Positions 23,929 through 32,727 of a stretch of DNA of 64,000 bases are shown here, in pieces. The translations under genes and the position numbers were made by a program. Numbering within the stretch: position 1 is the stretch's first letter; each line of letters opens with the position of its first letter. The stretch is from Streptomyces sp. MNU76. GTDB lineage: Bacteria > Actinomycetota > Actinomycetes > Streptomycetales > Streptomycetaceae. The stretch covers positions 124,001 to 188,000 of the forward strand of contig NZ_JAJKLK010000029.1 in assembly GCF_020982545.1 (NCBI RefSeq). Reading direction: 5' to 3'. The notes beneath the pieces were generated by a model. That model had not been told where the DNA came from. It saw only the letters and a program-made list of their open reading frames with translations, and did not search any database.

Positions 23929-25387
23929 GACGGCGATGCCGGTCCGGATGCGCAGGGTGGCCCTCGTGGCCCCCGAACAGACGCTGCGGGAGAGCCTCGT
24001 GCGGATCGCCGAAGCGGGCTGTGTCCAGATCGATCTGGCCGACGACGGCGGAACGGACACCCGTGGGCCCGCGGCGAGGCGGCTGCAGCGGTTGCGCGTC
24101 GAGTCGGCCGCACCCCCCGTTCTCAGTGAGGCTCCCCCCGACCTGGACGCGCTGGAGCGCGAGGGCAGGGCGGACCTGCTGGCGGGCGAGGCTCAGCTGG
24201 AGGAACGCCTCGGCAGCGCCGTCCGGCACGGTGGGGTCGCCGCTCTGGCCGGTTGGTGCCCCCAGACGGAGGTGGGCCCGACGGCGGCGCGCGTCGCGGT
24301 CGCCGGGGGCGCCCTGGTGCCCCTGCGACCTCCGCGGGGCATCGATCCACCGACCTTGCTGGCGGGGGCCGGCACCGCGCCCCCGGCGAGGCCCGTGCGG
24401 CGCTCCTTCACACCGTTGGTCAGCACGTACGGAACCGTGCCCTACACCGACCTCGACCCCACCCTGCCCGCGGGAATCGTGTACGTGGTGATGTTCGGCC
24501 TGATGTTCGGCGATGCCGGACACGGGTTGCTGCTGGTTCTCGGCGCGCTGCTGTTGCGCGCGGGCCGACCGCGCCGGGCGGCGGCGCTGCGCCCGCTGTG
24601 GCCGTTCGTCGCGGCGGCGGGTGCGGCAGCCACCCTGGCCGGGCTGGCGTACGGCGAGTTCTTCGGTCCGACCGGAGTGCTGCCGGTGCTCTGGCTGGAA
24701 CCGCTGCAGGAGCCCATGCGGCTGCTGGGCGCCGCCGTCGGACTGGGGGCCGTGCTGCTGGCGGTGGCGTATGGCGCCGGGATCGTCAACCGGTGGCGGG
24801 AGGGTGGACCGGCGGCGGCCCTGTACTCGACGACCGGTGTCGCCGGGGCGGCGCTGTACCTCGGCCTCGCCGCCGTCGCCGCGGCCGTGTGGCTCGGTCA
24901 GACGGTGTTCGGGGCGGTCGGGGCCCTGATCGCCGTCGCCGGTCTGACGCTGGCGGGGGCCCTGTACGCCACGACGGCGGGCGGGCCGGGGGGTGCCGTG
25001 CAGACCGGCATCCAGCTCTTCGACACGCTGGTACGCATCGGTTCCAACGTCGTGTCCTTCGCACGTCTGGCGGCCTTCGGCCTGACCCACGCCGCGCTCG
25101 GTGCGATCGTCTGGGACGCCACGACGGCACTGGTGGGCCGGGGCGCGGTCGGCGCCGTCCTGGCGGTCGCGGTGTTCCTGGTGGGCAACGCCGTGACCTT
25201 CTCGCTGGAAGCGCTCGTGGCCGGGGTGCAGGCCCTGCGCCTGGAGTTCTACGAGCTGTTCTCCCGGCTCTTCGATGCGGAGGGACATCCGTTCCGGCCC
25301 TGGCAGCTGCCCGTCCAGCGTGCTCGGGAGGCGCCCTTGACCGTGGCGGGCGTCGAACACGGCTCTGTGAGAGAGGAGCGGTCGTGA
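23915..25387 (+). CDS. ntpI: V/A-type ATPase subunit I (a-subunit)
   Basis: 490 aa: a cytoplasmic N-terminal arm (~1-160) and a membrane domain with about seven to eight helices. Motifs include STYGTVPYTDLDPTLPAG, VMFGLMFGDAGHG and, near the end, VRIGSNVVSFARLAAFGLTH, whose Arg in SFARL is the essential proton-path arginine. Family members are usually 600-700 aa; the shortness is in the N-terminal arm, so the stator arm is reduced. ATG 23915 has a GTGGAGG site. It is coupled to the K gene by a GTGA overlap. Confidence 0.9.
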   Translation: MGRAETAMPVRMRRVALVAPEQTLRESLVRIAEAGCVQIDLADDGGTDTRGPAARRLQRLRVESAAPPVLSEAPPDLDALEREGRADLLAGEAQLEERLGSAVRHGGVAALAGWCPQTEVGPTAARVAVAGGALVPLRPPRGIDPPTLLAGAGTAPPARPVRRSFTPLVSTYGTVPYTDLDPTLPAGIVYVVMFGLMFGDAGHGLLLVLGALLLRAGRPRRAAALRPLWPFVAAAGAAATLAGLAYGEFFGPTGVLPVLWLEPLQEPMRLLGAAVGLGAVLLAVAYGAGIVNRWREGGPAAALYSTTGVAGAALYLGLAAVAAAVWLGQTVFGAVGALIAVAGLTLAGALYATTAGGPGGAVQTGIQLFDTLVRIGSNVVSFARLAAFGLTHAALGAIVWDATTALVGRGAVGAVLAVAVFLVGNAVTFSLEALVAGVQALRLEFYELFSRLFDAEGHPFRPWQLPVQRAREAPLTVAGVEHGSVREERS

Positions 25388-25800
25388 TCACCTGGTTCCT
25401 GGCCCTGCCCCTGATCGTGGCGGGATTCGTCGCCGTACGTCTCGTGGTGAGGCGCTCGGGCCGATCTGCTCTGTGGTGGATGGTGGCCGCCGACGCGGTG
25501 CTCCTGGTCGTCTCCACGGTCGTGCTGACACTGGCGCTCGGCGGGACGTCAGCGCAGGCCGCCACCACGGCGGCCACCGACTCGGGATCCGGTTCGGCGG
25601 CCCTGATCGGAGCGGCGATCGCGGTGGCCGGAGCGACGATCGGGGCCGGTGTCGCCGTCGCCTACACCGGCGCGGCGGCACTCGCCGCGCTCAGCGAACG
25701 CCCCGAACTCTTCGGCCGGGCCATGGTGATCGTCGGCCTGGCCGAGGGCATCGCCATCTACGGTCTGGTCGTGGCCGTCATCCTGATCGGGAAGGCGTGA
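25384..25800 (+). CDS. ntpK: V/A-type ATPase subunit K (c-ring proteolipid)
   Basis: 138 aa starting at a GTG overlapping the previous TGA. Four hydrophobic segments: two N-terminal (about 4-20 and 30-50) and the conserved c-hairpin (about 72-95 and 112-136). The second hairpin helix contains LAEGIAIYGLVVAVIL, whose Glu is the ion-carrying carboxylate. The loop SERPELFGRAMV is typical. The extra N-terminal pair makes it longer than the ~80-100-aa proteolipids and may be a signal-anchor region. Sequence alone does not settle H+ versus Na+. Confidence 0.88.
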   Translation: MITWFLALPLIVAGFVAVRLVVRRSGRSALWWMVAADAVLLVVSTVVLTLALGGTSAQAATTAATDSGSGSAALIGAAIAVAGATIGAGVAVAYTGAAALAALSERPELFGRAMVIVGLAEGIAIYGLVVAVILIGKA

Positions 25801-26030
25801 GCGTGGGACGCGTCGTCGCACTCGGAGAGCGCGCCAGGGTCGCGGGTCTGGCCCTGGCCGGGGTCGTCGTCCTGGTCGCCGACGATTCCGGTGCCGTACA
25901 CCGGGGCTGGCGGGAGCTGCCGGCCGACGTCGATCTCGTGATCCTCACCCCGGCCGCCGCCGGGACCCTCGGTCCGCGACCCGCGGAGCCCACGGGCCGG
26001 CGTCCGCTGATCGCCGTGATGCCGCCATGA
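25797..26030 (+). CDS. V/A-type ATPase subunit F
   Basis: 77 aa, starting at a GTG overlapping the K stop (GTGA) and reading MSVGRVVALGERARVAGLAL. Rossmann-like short protein with VVVLVADDSGAVHRGW and VDLVILTPAAAG; members are usually ~100 aa, and the C-terminal regulatory helix is short here. Subunit F sits on the central shaft and modulates hydrolysis. The call relies on size, fold pattern and position between K and E. The stop overlaps the ATG of the next gene (ATGA). Confidence 0.72.
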   Translation: MSVGRVVALGERARVAGLALAGVVVLVADDSGAVHRGWRELPADVDLVILTPAAAGTLGPRPAEPTGRRPLIAVMPP

Positions 26031-26554
26031 CGCCGACGACACCCGGGAGCACGGCGGACGCGCTCGACCCGGTCCGGGCGGAAATGCTGCGCGCCGCCCG
26101 CGCCGACGCGGAGGCACTGTCGGCCCGTGCCGCGAAGGAGGCCGCGGCCGTCCTCGACGAGGCGGGCGCCGGAGCCGCGGCGATCCTCGACGAAGCACGC
26201 CGACAGGGCGAGGCCGACGGAGCGACGGCGGCCCGGGATCTTCTTCTGCGGGCTCGGCGGGAGGCCAGGTCCCGCGTCCTCTCCGCCCGTCGAGAGGCGT
26301 ACGACGATCTGAGCCGGGCCATCGCCGACCGGGTCGGCGAGCTGCGCCGGACGGACGACTACGCGGATCTGCGCGGGCGGCTGGAGCGGCTCGCCCGTGC
26401 CCTGCTCGGCCCGGACGCGGAGGTGACCGAGCATCCCGAAGGGGGTGTGGTGGCGCGGGCACCGGGACGACGGGTCGACCTGTCGCTGACCGCGCTGGCG
26501 GACCGTGCCCTCGACCGACTGGGAGGGGAGGTGCGGGTGCTGTGGGAGCCGTGA
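26027..26554 (+). CDS. V/A-type ATPase peripheral-stalk subunit E
   Basis: 175 aa. Long N-terminal helix (about 15-100) rich in Ala, Glu and Arg, including LSARAAKEAAAVLDEAGAGA, then a compact C-terminal domain with EVTEHPEGGVVARAPGRRVD and LTALADRALDRLGGEVRVLW. The latter, ending in the LE-type helix that docks on A/B, is characteristic of subunit E. Overlaps subunit A's start by 13 nt. With the first gene of the operon it would form the EG stator. Confidence 0.82.
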   Translation: MTPTTPGSTADALDPVRAEMLRAARADAEALSARAAKEAAAVLDEAGAGAAAILDEARRQGEADGATAARDLLLRARREARSRVLSARREAYDDLSRAIADRVGELRRTDDYADLRGRLERLARALLGPDAEVTEHPEGGVVARAPGRRVDLSLTALADRALDRLGGEVRVLWEP

Positions 26555-28299
26555 CGCGGTCCCCCGTGACCGGCGGGCCGGCGGCCTGCCGGATCCTGCG
26601 CGTGACCGGGCCGCTGGTCGAGATGGAGTACCGGGGCGGCACCGCGATGTACGACCTGGTCTCCGTCGGCCCCGCCGGACTGCCCGGCGAGGTCGTGGCC
26701 ATCAGCGGTGACGTGGCCACCGTTCAGGCCTACGAGTACACGGGCGGACTCGCTCCGGGACAGACGGCGGTACCGCGGGGCCACCCGCTCTCGGTGCGCC
26801 TGGGCCCCGAACTGCTCGGCGGGATCTTCGACGGCCTGCTGCGTCCCCTCGCCGGTGCCGGGGACTGGCTGGGGCCCGGCGCCCCCATGGCCTTCGCGTC
26901 CGAGCGCACCTGGTCCTTCGCCCCCCTGGTGGCGCGGGGGGACCGGGTGGCCGAGGGACAGGCGCTCGGAGAGATCCGTGACGCCGGACCGGTACGGGTG
27001 AAGGTCCTCGCCCCGCCGGGCTGCGCGGGCACGGTGACGGAGATCGCCGCCGCCGGTGAGCTGCCGGGGGATGCCGTGACCGCTGTCGTCGGCGGCACGC
27101 GGGTGACGATCGGCGCCTCCTGGCCGGTGCGCCGGCCACGCCCGGTGAGAGCGCGCGTCGACAGCCGCGAGGCGCTGAACACCGGTCAGCGGGCGATCGA
27201 CCTGCTCTTCCCCGTCGCCCGGGGCAGCACGGTGGCGGTCCCGGGCGGGTTCGGCACGGGCGAGACCATGCTGCTCCAGCAGATCGCGAAATGGTGCGAC
27301 GCCGATGTCATCGTCTACGTCGGCTGCGGCGAGCGCGGCAACGAGATGGCCGATGTCATCACCGAACTGGCGGAACTGAGGGACCCGCGGACGGGCGGCC
27401 GCCTGACCGACCGCACCGTGACGATCGCCAACACGTCCAACATGCCGATGATGGCCCGGGAGGCGAGCGTGTACACCGGGGTGACCGTCGCCGAGTACTT
27501 CCGTGACATGGGCCTGGACGTGGTCGTCATCGCCGACTCGACGTCCCGGTGGGCGGAGGCGCTGCGCGAGTTCACCTCCCGCACCGGCGCACTGCCGGCC
27601 GAGGAGGGCTACCCGGCGGGGCTGGCCTCGGCCATCGCCGCCTTCTACGAGCGGGCCGCCACCGTGACCACCCTCGGCGGGGACCGGGGCTCCGTGACGG
27701 TGATCGGCGCGGTGTCCCCGCCCGGTGGGGATCTGACCGAACCGGTCACGGCACACACCGAACGTTTCGTCCGCTGCCTGTGGACCCTCGACCGCGACCT
27801 CGCCTACGCCCGTCACTACCCGGCCGTGTCCTGGGCGGGCTCCTTCTCCCGGGACGTCCCGGTCCTGGCCGGCGGGCACCGGGCGGCCGGCGACACGGAG
27901 TGGGCGCGGCGCCGCGACCGGGTCGCGGCCGTGCTGGCCGAGGCCGACCGGCTGGCCGACCTGGTCGACCTGATCGGCATCGCCGCCCTTCCCGGGCGGG
28001 AGCGGATCGGCGTCCTGGCGGGCCGGCTCCTCAGGGAGGGCGTACTGCAGCAGAGCGCCCTGTCGGAGCGGGACGCCTACTGCGGGCCGGAGAAGACGGC
28101 CGCCCTGGCCGACGCCGCGCTGGCGGTCGCCGACCGCTGCCGCGACCTGGTCGACGCCGGCGTGCCCGCCGCCTCCGTCGAGGAGATCGACTTCGGCCCC
28201 CTGCTGCGCGCCCGCGAGGACACCGGGCCGCACGACGCCGCCGGGGTGACGGCGCGACGGGACACCATGCTCGCCGCGCTGGAGGAGGTGCGGCCATGA
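26542..28299 (+). CDS. ntpA: V/A-type ATPase catalytic subunit A, with altered Walker A
   Basis: 585 aa. The order is normal: N-terminal barrel (RVTGPLVEMEYRGG), bulge domain (GGIFDGLLRPL), nucleotide-binding domain and helical C terminus. GCGERGNEMADVI carries the catalytic Glu, and VIADSTSRWAEALREF follows as expected. The P-loop, however, reads GGFGTGETM where the family has GKT: residue 241 is Glu (GAG, 27262-27264) instead of the phosphate-binding Lys. That would cripple ATP hydrolysis in the canonical mechanism. One A-to-G change separates AAG from GAG, so a sequence error must be excluded. The GTG at 26542 follows GGGAGGGGAGG; GTG 26551 is an alternative start. Confidence 0.93.
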   Translation: MGAVTRSPVTGGPAACRILRVTGPLVEMEYRGGTAMYDLVSVGPAGLPGEVVAISGDVATVQAYEYTGGLAPGQTAVPRGHPLSVRLGPELLGGIFDGLLRPLAGAGDWLGPGAPMAFASERTWSFAPLVARGDRVAEGQALGEIRDAGPVRVKVLAPPGCAGTVTEIAAAGELPGDAVTAVVGGTRVTIGASWPVRRPRPVRARVDSREALNTGQRAIDLLFPVARGSTVAVPGGFGTGETMLLQQIAKWCDADVIVYVGCGERGNEMADVITELAELRDPRTGGRLTDRTVTIANTSNMPMMAREASVYTGVTVAEYFRDMGLDVVVIADSTSRWAEALREFTSRTGALPAEEGYPAGLASAIAAFYERAATVTTLGGDRGSVTVIGAVSPPGGDLTEPVTAHTERFVRCLWTLDRDLAYARHYPAVSWAGSFSRDVPVLAGGHRAAGDTEWARRRDRVAAVLAEADRLADLVDLIGIAALPGRERIGVLAGRLLREGVLQQSALSERDAYCGPEKTAALADAALAVADRCRDLVDAGVPAASVEEIDFGPLLRAREDTGPHDAAGVTARRDTMLAALEEVRP

Positions 28300-29762
28300 G
28301 CGCGCCCGGCGGCATCGAGTACACGGCCGTGCGCGAGCTGCGTGGCCCGCTCGTGATCGTCGAAAGCGTCTCGGGGGTCGGCTGGGACGAGTACGCGCAC
28401 CTCACACTCGCCTCGGGCGAACGACGACACGGCGTGGTCCTGGACGCCGACCGGGACCTGGCGGTCGTCCAGGTGCTGGAGGGCACCTCGGGCATGGACC
28501 CGCGGGGCGTGCGCGCGGCGTTCTCCGGCGGCCCGCTGCGCGTCCCGGTCGGCACGGACTGGCTCGGCCGGGTCTGCAACGGCCGGGGCGAGCCGCTCGA
28601 CGGCGGACCGCCTGTCCTCGGCTCCCGCACCGCCGAGGTCGGTGGCGCCCCCATCAACCCGGTGCGGCGCGAGCCGCCGTCGGAGCCCGTGCTCACCGGC
28701 GTCGGGGCCGTCGACGCCCTGACCACCCTCGTCCGCGGCCAGAAGCTCCCGGTGTTCTCGGTCGCCGGGCTGCCGCATCTGGAGCTGGCCGCCCAGATCG
28801 CCGCACAGGCGACCGTCTCCGGTGAGGCGTTCAGCGTCGTCTTCGCCGGCATGGGGCTCACCCACGCCGACGCCTCCTTCGTACGCGACGCGCTGGAGGA
28901 GCGGTCCGCGGCGGGAGAACTGGTCCTGCTGCTCAACACCGCCGACGACCCGGTGATCGAACGGATCCTCACCCCCCGGATCGCCCTCACGGTGGCCGAA
29001 CACCTCGCCTTCACCGAGGGGCGGCACGTCCTGGTGGTGATGACCGACATGACGACCTACGCCGAGGCGCTGCGCGAGGTCTCCGCCGTCCGCGGGGAGA
29101 TCCCCGCCCGTCGCGCCTACCCCGGCTACCTCTACAGCGACCTCGCCTCCCTGTACGAGCGCTGCGGACGCGTCCGCGGCCGTCCAGGATCGGTCACCGT
29201 GCTGCCCGTGCTCACGATGCCCGCGGGCGACATCACCCACCCCGTGCCCGACCTGACCGGCTACATCACCGAGGGACAGATCGTGCTCTCGCCCGCGGTG
29301 CACGCCCGTGGTGTGTATCCGCCGCTGGACGCGCTGTCCTCGCTGTCCCGACTGATGCGCAAAGGGGCCGGCCCCGGCCGCACCCGCGACGACCATCTCG
29401 ATGTCGCCGCGCAACTGCTGGCCGCCCTGGCCCGCGCCCGACAGGTCCGTGACCTCGCCGACCTGGTCGGGCAGGCGGCCCTGACCCCCACCGACCGCCG
29501 CTACCTGGACTTCGAGGAGGCGTTCCTGCGGGACTTCGCCGACCAGGGGAGCGACGAGGCGCGCGGACTGGAAGAGGCCCTGGAACGTGGCTGGAGCGCC
29601 CTGCTCACCCTGCCGCGCGGCCAGCTCTCGATGCTCCCGGCCCGCCTCCTGGACGCCCATGGGGCGACAGGCGCCGGGAAGGACGCGCCGGAGGCGGGCC
29701 GGGTCCCGGAAGGCACCGTCACATCCGCGACCGGCACCACCCCGGACCCGGAGGCGCCCTGA
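28296..29762 (+). CDS. ntpB: V/A-type ATPase subunit B
   Basis: 488 aa, the non-catalytic partner of A. Motifs: EYTAVRELRGPLVIVESVSG, GRVCNGRGEPLDGGP, INPVRREPPSEPVLTGVGAV, FAGMGLTHADASFVRDAL, MTDMTTYAEALREVS, ARRAYPGYLYSDLASLYER with the Arg that reaches into the catalytic site, and MPAGDITHPVPDLTGYITEG. It lacks a Walker A motif, as usual for B. The C-terminal ~35 residues are a Gly/Thr-rich tail longer than normal. ATG overlaps the A stop (ATGA); the stop overlaps the D start (TGATG). Confidence 0.95.
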   Translation: MSAPGGIEYTAVRELRGPLVIVESVSGVGWDEYAHLTLASGERRHGVVLDADRDLAVVQVLEGTSGMDPRGVRAAFSGGPLRVPVGTDWLGRVCNGRGEPLDGGPPVLGSRTAEVGGAPINPVRREPPSEPVLTGVGAVDALTTLVRGQKLPVFSVAGLPHLELAAQIAAQATVSGEAFSVVFAGMGLTHADASFVRDALEERSAAGELVLLLNTADDPVIERILTPRIALTVAEHLAFTEGRHVLVVMTDMTTYAEALREVSAVRGEIPARRAYPGYLYSDLASLYERCGRVRGRPGSVTVLPVLTMPAGDITHPVPDLTGYITEGQIVLSPAVHARGVYPPLDALSSLSRLMRKGAGPGRTRDDHLDVAAQLLAALARARQVRDLADLVGQAALTPTDRRYLDFEEAFLRDFADQGSDEARGLEEALERGWSALLTLPRGQLSMLPARLLDAHGATGAGKDAPEAGRVPEGTVTSATGTTPDPEAP

Positions 29763-30415
29763 TGACCGGGCTCCGCCGTACGCCTCCCGGTCGGGCCGGG
29801 CGGCTGAGACTGCGGCACAGCCTCGACGTCGCCGAGCGCGGTGCCCAGCTGCTGGAGCAGAAGCTCCGCGTCCTGCGTGCCGAGCACGCTCGGCTGCTGA
29901 CCGCTGCGGAGACCGCCGGACACGCCTGGGGCGAACTGCTGTCCGAAGCGGAGCGCTGGGTCCTTCGTGGCCTGCTGCTCGGCGGGGAGCAGGCCCTCGA
30001 CCGGGCCGCCGCCGGTATCGGGGCCGCCGAGGCCGAGGTGAGCTGGACCACCGCCATGGGGGTGCGCCATCCGGCGGCCGCTTCCGTGTCCGTACCCTCC
30101 CGTCCGCCCACCGCCGAGGCTCCCGCGAACACGGCGCTCGTCCATGCGGAGGCGGCGTACGCCCGTGCCCTACGGGCCGCGGGCGAGTACGCCGCGGCCC
30201 GTACCGCGGCCGAACTCGTGGGCGAGGAGGTGGTGAGGACGCGCCATCGGGTCCGTGCCCTGCGCCGGCACTGGATTCCGCGGCTGAGGGAGACGCTCGC
30301 CCGCGCCGACCTGGCCCTGGAACAGGCGGAGCACGAGGACGGGGTCCGGCGACGCTGGGCCGCCACCGGCCGTTCCCCCAGCGGGGCGCATGAGCACGGA
30401 CGGGGTGAATCTTGA
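29762..30415 (+). CDS. V/A-type ATPase subunit D (central shaft)
   Basis: 217 aa. Two long helices at the ends (about 15-60, SLDVAERGAQLLEQKLRVLR; about 150-200, VRTRHRVRALRRHWIPRLRE) make the coiled-coil rotor shaft, with a variable middle. Gene order A-B-D is the universal V/A-ATPase order. Overlaps B by one base. It is the last ATPase gene; a USP gene follows after 36 bp in the same direction and is likely co-transcribed. Confidence 0.88.
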   Translation: MTGLRRTPPGRAGRLRLRHSLDVAERGAQLLEQKLRVLRAEHARLLTAAETAGHAWGELLSEAERWVLRGLLLGGEQALDRAAAGIGAAEAEVSWTTAMGVRHPAAASVSVPSRPPTAEAPANTALVHAEAAYARALRAAGEYAAARTAAELVGEEVVRTRHRVRALRRHWIPRLRETLARADLALEQAEHEDGVRRRWAATGRSPSGAHEHGRGES

Positions 30416-30451
30416 AGTGAGAGCACAGTCGTATCCGCAGGAGGACGCGTC

Positions 30452-31339
30452 GTGAGTGGACTCGTGGTCGTGGGCGTGGACGGTTCGGGGTCGAGTCTCG
30501 CGGCGGTGGAGGCCGCAGCGCGGGAGGCGCGGCTGCGCGGTGCGGGGCTGCGGGTGGTGCACGCCTTCGTCTGGCCCGCGATGCATGTGCCTCCGGGGCC
30601 GTCTCCGCTGGGTCCGCCGGAGGGCGGACTCCGGAACATGGTCGAACGCCTGGTGGCCGAGGCGGTGCGGTTCGCGCGAACCGTGGAGCCCGAGGTCGAC
30701 GTCAGCCATGTCGTGGTCGCCGGGGAGCCGCTGACGGTGCTGGAGGCACAGTCACGTGCCGCGGAACTCGTGGTGGTGGGCTCCCGGGGCCTGGGTGGCT
30801 TCGTCGGGCTGCTGGTGGGTTCGACGGCGGTGCATCTGGCCGCGCACGCCCGGTGTCCGGTGCTGGTGGTGCGTCAACAGCGACACCACGACGGCCCGAT
30901 CCTGCTGGGCGTCGACGCCTCGGCAGCCGGGGAGAGGGCCGTGGACTTCGCCTTCGCGGAAGCCACCCTGCGCAACGCGCCGCTGGTGGCGCTGCATGCC
31001 TGGACCACCTGGAACGCCCCGCTGCCCGCACCGCAGGACGCGTCGGCGCCGTACGCCAACCCGCCCGGTGCCCTGGCGGCGGAGGAGGAGCGTCTGCTGG
31101 CCGAGGCGCTGGCGGGGCACCGGGAGCGCTACCCGGGGGTCGACGTGGAGCGCAGGGTGGTGCACGGCAGGACACGGGAGGCGTTGATCGAGGCGAGCCG
31201 GTCCGCCCAGCTCATGGTGGTCGGTGCGCGCGGGCGTGGTGGTTTCGCCGGGCTGCTCCTGGGATCGGTCAGCCAGGTCCTCCTGCACCACGCGCACTGC
31301 CCGGTCGCGGTCGTGCGGGGAGCGGGGGAGCGCACCTGA
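30452..31339 (+). CDS. Universal stress protein, two canonical UspA domains
   Basis: 295 aa starting at a GTG after GCAGGAGG (MSGLVVVGVDGSGSSL). Both domains keep the full ATP-binding loop: GSRGLGGFVGLLVGSTA and GARGRGGFAGLLLGSVS. It is thus the USP of this window most likely to bind two nucleotides. Placed 36 bp after ATPase subunit D and in the same direction, so it is probably the tenth gene of the ATPase operon, which is unusual. A hairpin follows at 31392-31413. Confidence 0.93.
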   Translation: MSGLVVVGVDGSGSSLAAVEAAAREARLRGAGLRVVHAFVWPAMHVPPGPSPLGPPEGGLRNMVERLVAEAVRFARTVEPEVDVSHVVVAGEPLTVLEAQSRAAELVVVGSRGLGGFVGLLVGSTAVHLAAHARCPVLVVRQQRHHDGPILLGVDASAAGERAVDFAFAEATLRNAPLVALHAWTTWNAPLPAPQDASAPYANPPGALAAEEERLLAEALAGHRERYPGVDVERRVVHGRTREALIEASRSAQLMVVGARGRGGFAGLLLGSVSQVLLHHAHCPVAVVRGAGERT

Positions 31340-31391
31340 GGGCACGATGCTCGCGGGCGCCGGGACCACGGTGGGTTCCGCGAACCGGGGG

Positions 31392-31413
31392 CGGACCGCC
31401 GGAAAGCGGTCCG
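31392..31413. terminator. Hairpin between convergent USP and TrkA genes
   Basis: CGGACCGC (31392-31399), loop CGGAAA, GCGGTCCG (31406-31413): an 8-bp perfect stem with no T-tract, placed between two convergent stop codons. A bidirectional terminator is plausible. Confidence 0.5.
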
Positions 31414-31414
31414 G

Positions 31415-32071
31415 TCACTGGAATGCCGCACGGATCTCCTCCTCGGTCGCCGTGTGCGACACGAGAAGGAGTTCGTCACCGGGCAGGAGCCGGACCGCCG
31501 GGTCCGGTACGGTCGGCTGCCCGTCCCGGACGATGGTGGCGACGACCGTCCCCTCGGGCAGCCGCACGTCCCCGAGGGCCCGCCCCGCGGTCCTGGACCG
31601 CTCCGTGATGGCCGTCTCGATGACCTCGACGCCCGCCTTGCTGAGCCGGAGCAGGGCGACGGTGTCCGTGGCGCCGGTGGCCTCCTCGATCAGGGAGATC
31701 AGAGGGGTCGCGGCGGGGACGGCGACATCGACCCCCCAACGCCCGTCGAACAGCCAGGCGTTGTCGGCGTCGTTGACGCGGGCTGCCACGCGCGGCACCG
31801 AGAACTGACGCTTGGCCAGCAGACTGATCACGAGGTTGTCCTCGTCGTCGCCGGTGGTGGCGATGACCAGATCGGCGGTCAGCGCGCCGGCGTCCTCCAG
31901 CAGAGCCGGTTCGCAGGCGTCGCCCGCCACCAGCCGCACCGGGACGCGACCCCGCAGGTCGGCCACCCGGGCGTCGTCGTTGTCGATCAGCGTGACCTCG
32001 TTGCGGGCCGCGGAGAGCACCTGGGCGATCTGGGTGCCGAGCCGTCCCGCCCCGGCGATGAGCACGTTCAC
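31415..32071 (-). CDS. TrkA-family K+ channel/transporter regulator (RCK protein) 1
   Basis: 218 aa starting at GTG 32071 (MNVLIAGAGRLGTQIAQV) after AAGGAGC. TrkA_N/RCK_N Rossmann domain (about 1-130) with GAGRLGT for NAD(H), DNDD acidic end of strand 2 and IATTGDDEDNLV. TrkA_C/RCK_C domain (about 135-218; LGDVRLPEGTVVATIVRDGQ). Regulates K+ uptake channels by nucleotide binding. GTGA overlap with a second TrkA-type gene. No TrkH/KtrB-type pore is encoded nearby, so the partner is either the P-type ATPase upstream or elsewhere in the genome. Confidence 0.9.
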   Translation of the reverse strand: MNVLIAGAGRLGTQIAQVLSAARNEVTLIDNDDARVADLRGRVPVRLVAGDACEPALLEDAGALTADLVIATTGDDEDNLVISLLAKRQFSVPRVAARVNDADNAWLFDGRWGVDVAVPAATPLISLIEEATGATDTVALLRLSKAGVEVIETAITERSRTAGRALGDVRLPEGTVVATIVRDGQPTVPDPAVRLLPGDELLLVSHTATEEEIRAAFQ

Positions 32072-32727
32072 GTCCCCAGCTCCTTGTCGAGAAAACCGCG
32101 CAGTCTGCCGAGGGCGGTGGCGTCGACGGCGAAGGTGACCAGGTCGTCGGCCAGCGCGGTGGTGCTGTGGGCGGGAATGAGGGAGCGGCCCGCCCGGGTG
32201 ACCTCGACCACGCGGATCTCGCCGTCGACGTCGAACTCCGTCAGCCGCCGTCCGACCAGGTAGCGGGGCACCTCGGAACGGATCAGCAGCGTCTCGCCGT
32301 TGCCGAAGCCGAGTTCCGGACTCAAGTGCCGGTGCAGCAGCATCCGGTGGATCTGATGCACGGTCCAGCGGACGCTGGCGATGGTCGGGATCCCGAGATC
32401 GCGGTAGATGTCGGCCCGCCGGGGGTCGTAGATGCGGGCGAGGACGACGGGCACCCGGTAGGTCTCCTTCGCCGTACGCGCGCTGACGATGTTGCTGTTG
32501 TCCCCCGAGGTCACGGCAACGAAAGCGTCCGCGTGCTCGATCCCGGCGGCCGACAGCACGGCCCGGCTGTATCCGTTGCCCTCGTGGAAGCGGATACGGG
32601 GACTGTCGGGCAGCCGCCGGGCCGCCTGAGGGCGCCGGTCGACCACGCGCACGTCGTGTCCTTCCCTGGCGAGCAGACCGGCGAGCATGGAGCCCACCCG
32701 TCCGCAGCCGATGACGATCACCTTCAC
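32068..32727 (-). CDS. TrkA-family K+ regulator (RCK protein) 2
   Basis: 219 aa starting at GTG 32727 (MKVIVIGCGRVGSMLAGL) after GAAAGGAG. RCK_N domain with GCGRVGS, VVDRRPQA and AVTSGDNSNIVSARTAK; RCK_C domain (about 140-219; LTEFDVDGEIRVVEVTRAGR). Its start overlaps the stop of the P-type ATPase gene by GTGA and its own stop overlaps the next TrkA start the same way, so all three proteins are made in fixed ratio. Two paired RCK proteins often form a hetero-octameric gating ring. Confidence 0.9.
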   Translation of the reverse strand: MKVIVIGCGRVGSMLAGLLAREGHDVRVVDRRPQAARRLPDSPRIRFHEGNGYSRAVLSAAGIEHADAFVAVTSGDNSNIVSARTAKETYRVPVVLARIYDPRRADIYRDLGIPTIASVRWTVHQIHRMLLHRHLSPELGFGNGETLLIRSEVPRYLVGRRLTEFDVDGEIRVVEVTRAGRSLIPAHSTTALADDLVTFAVDATALGRLRGFLDKELGT

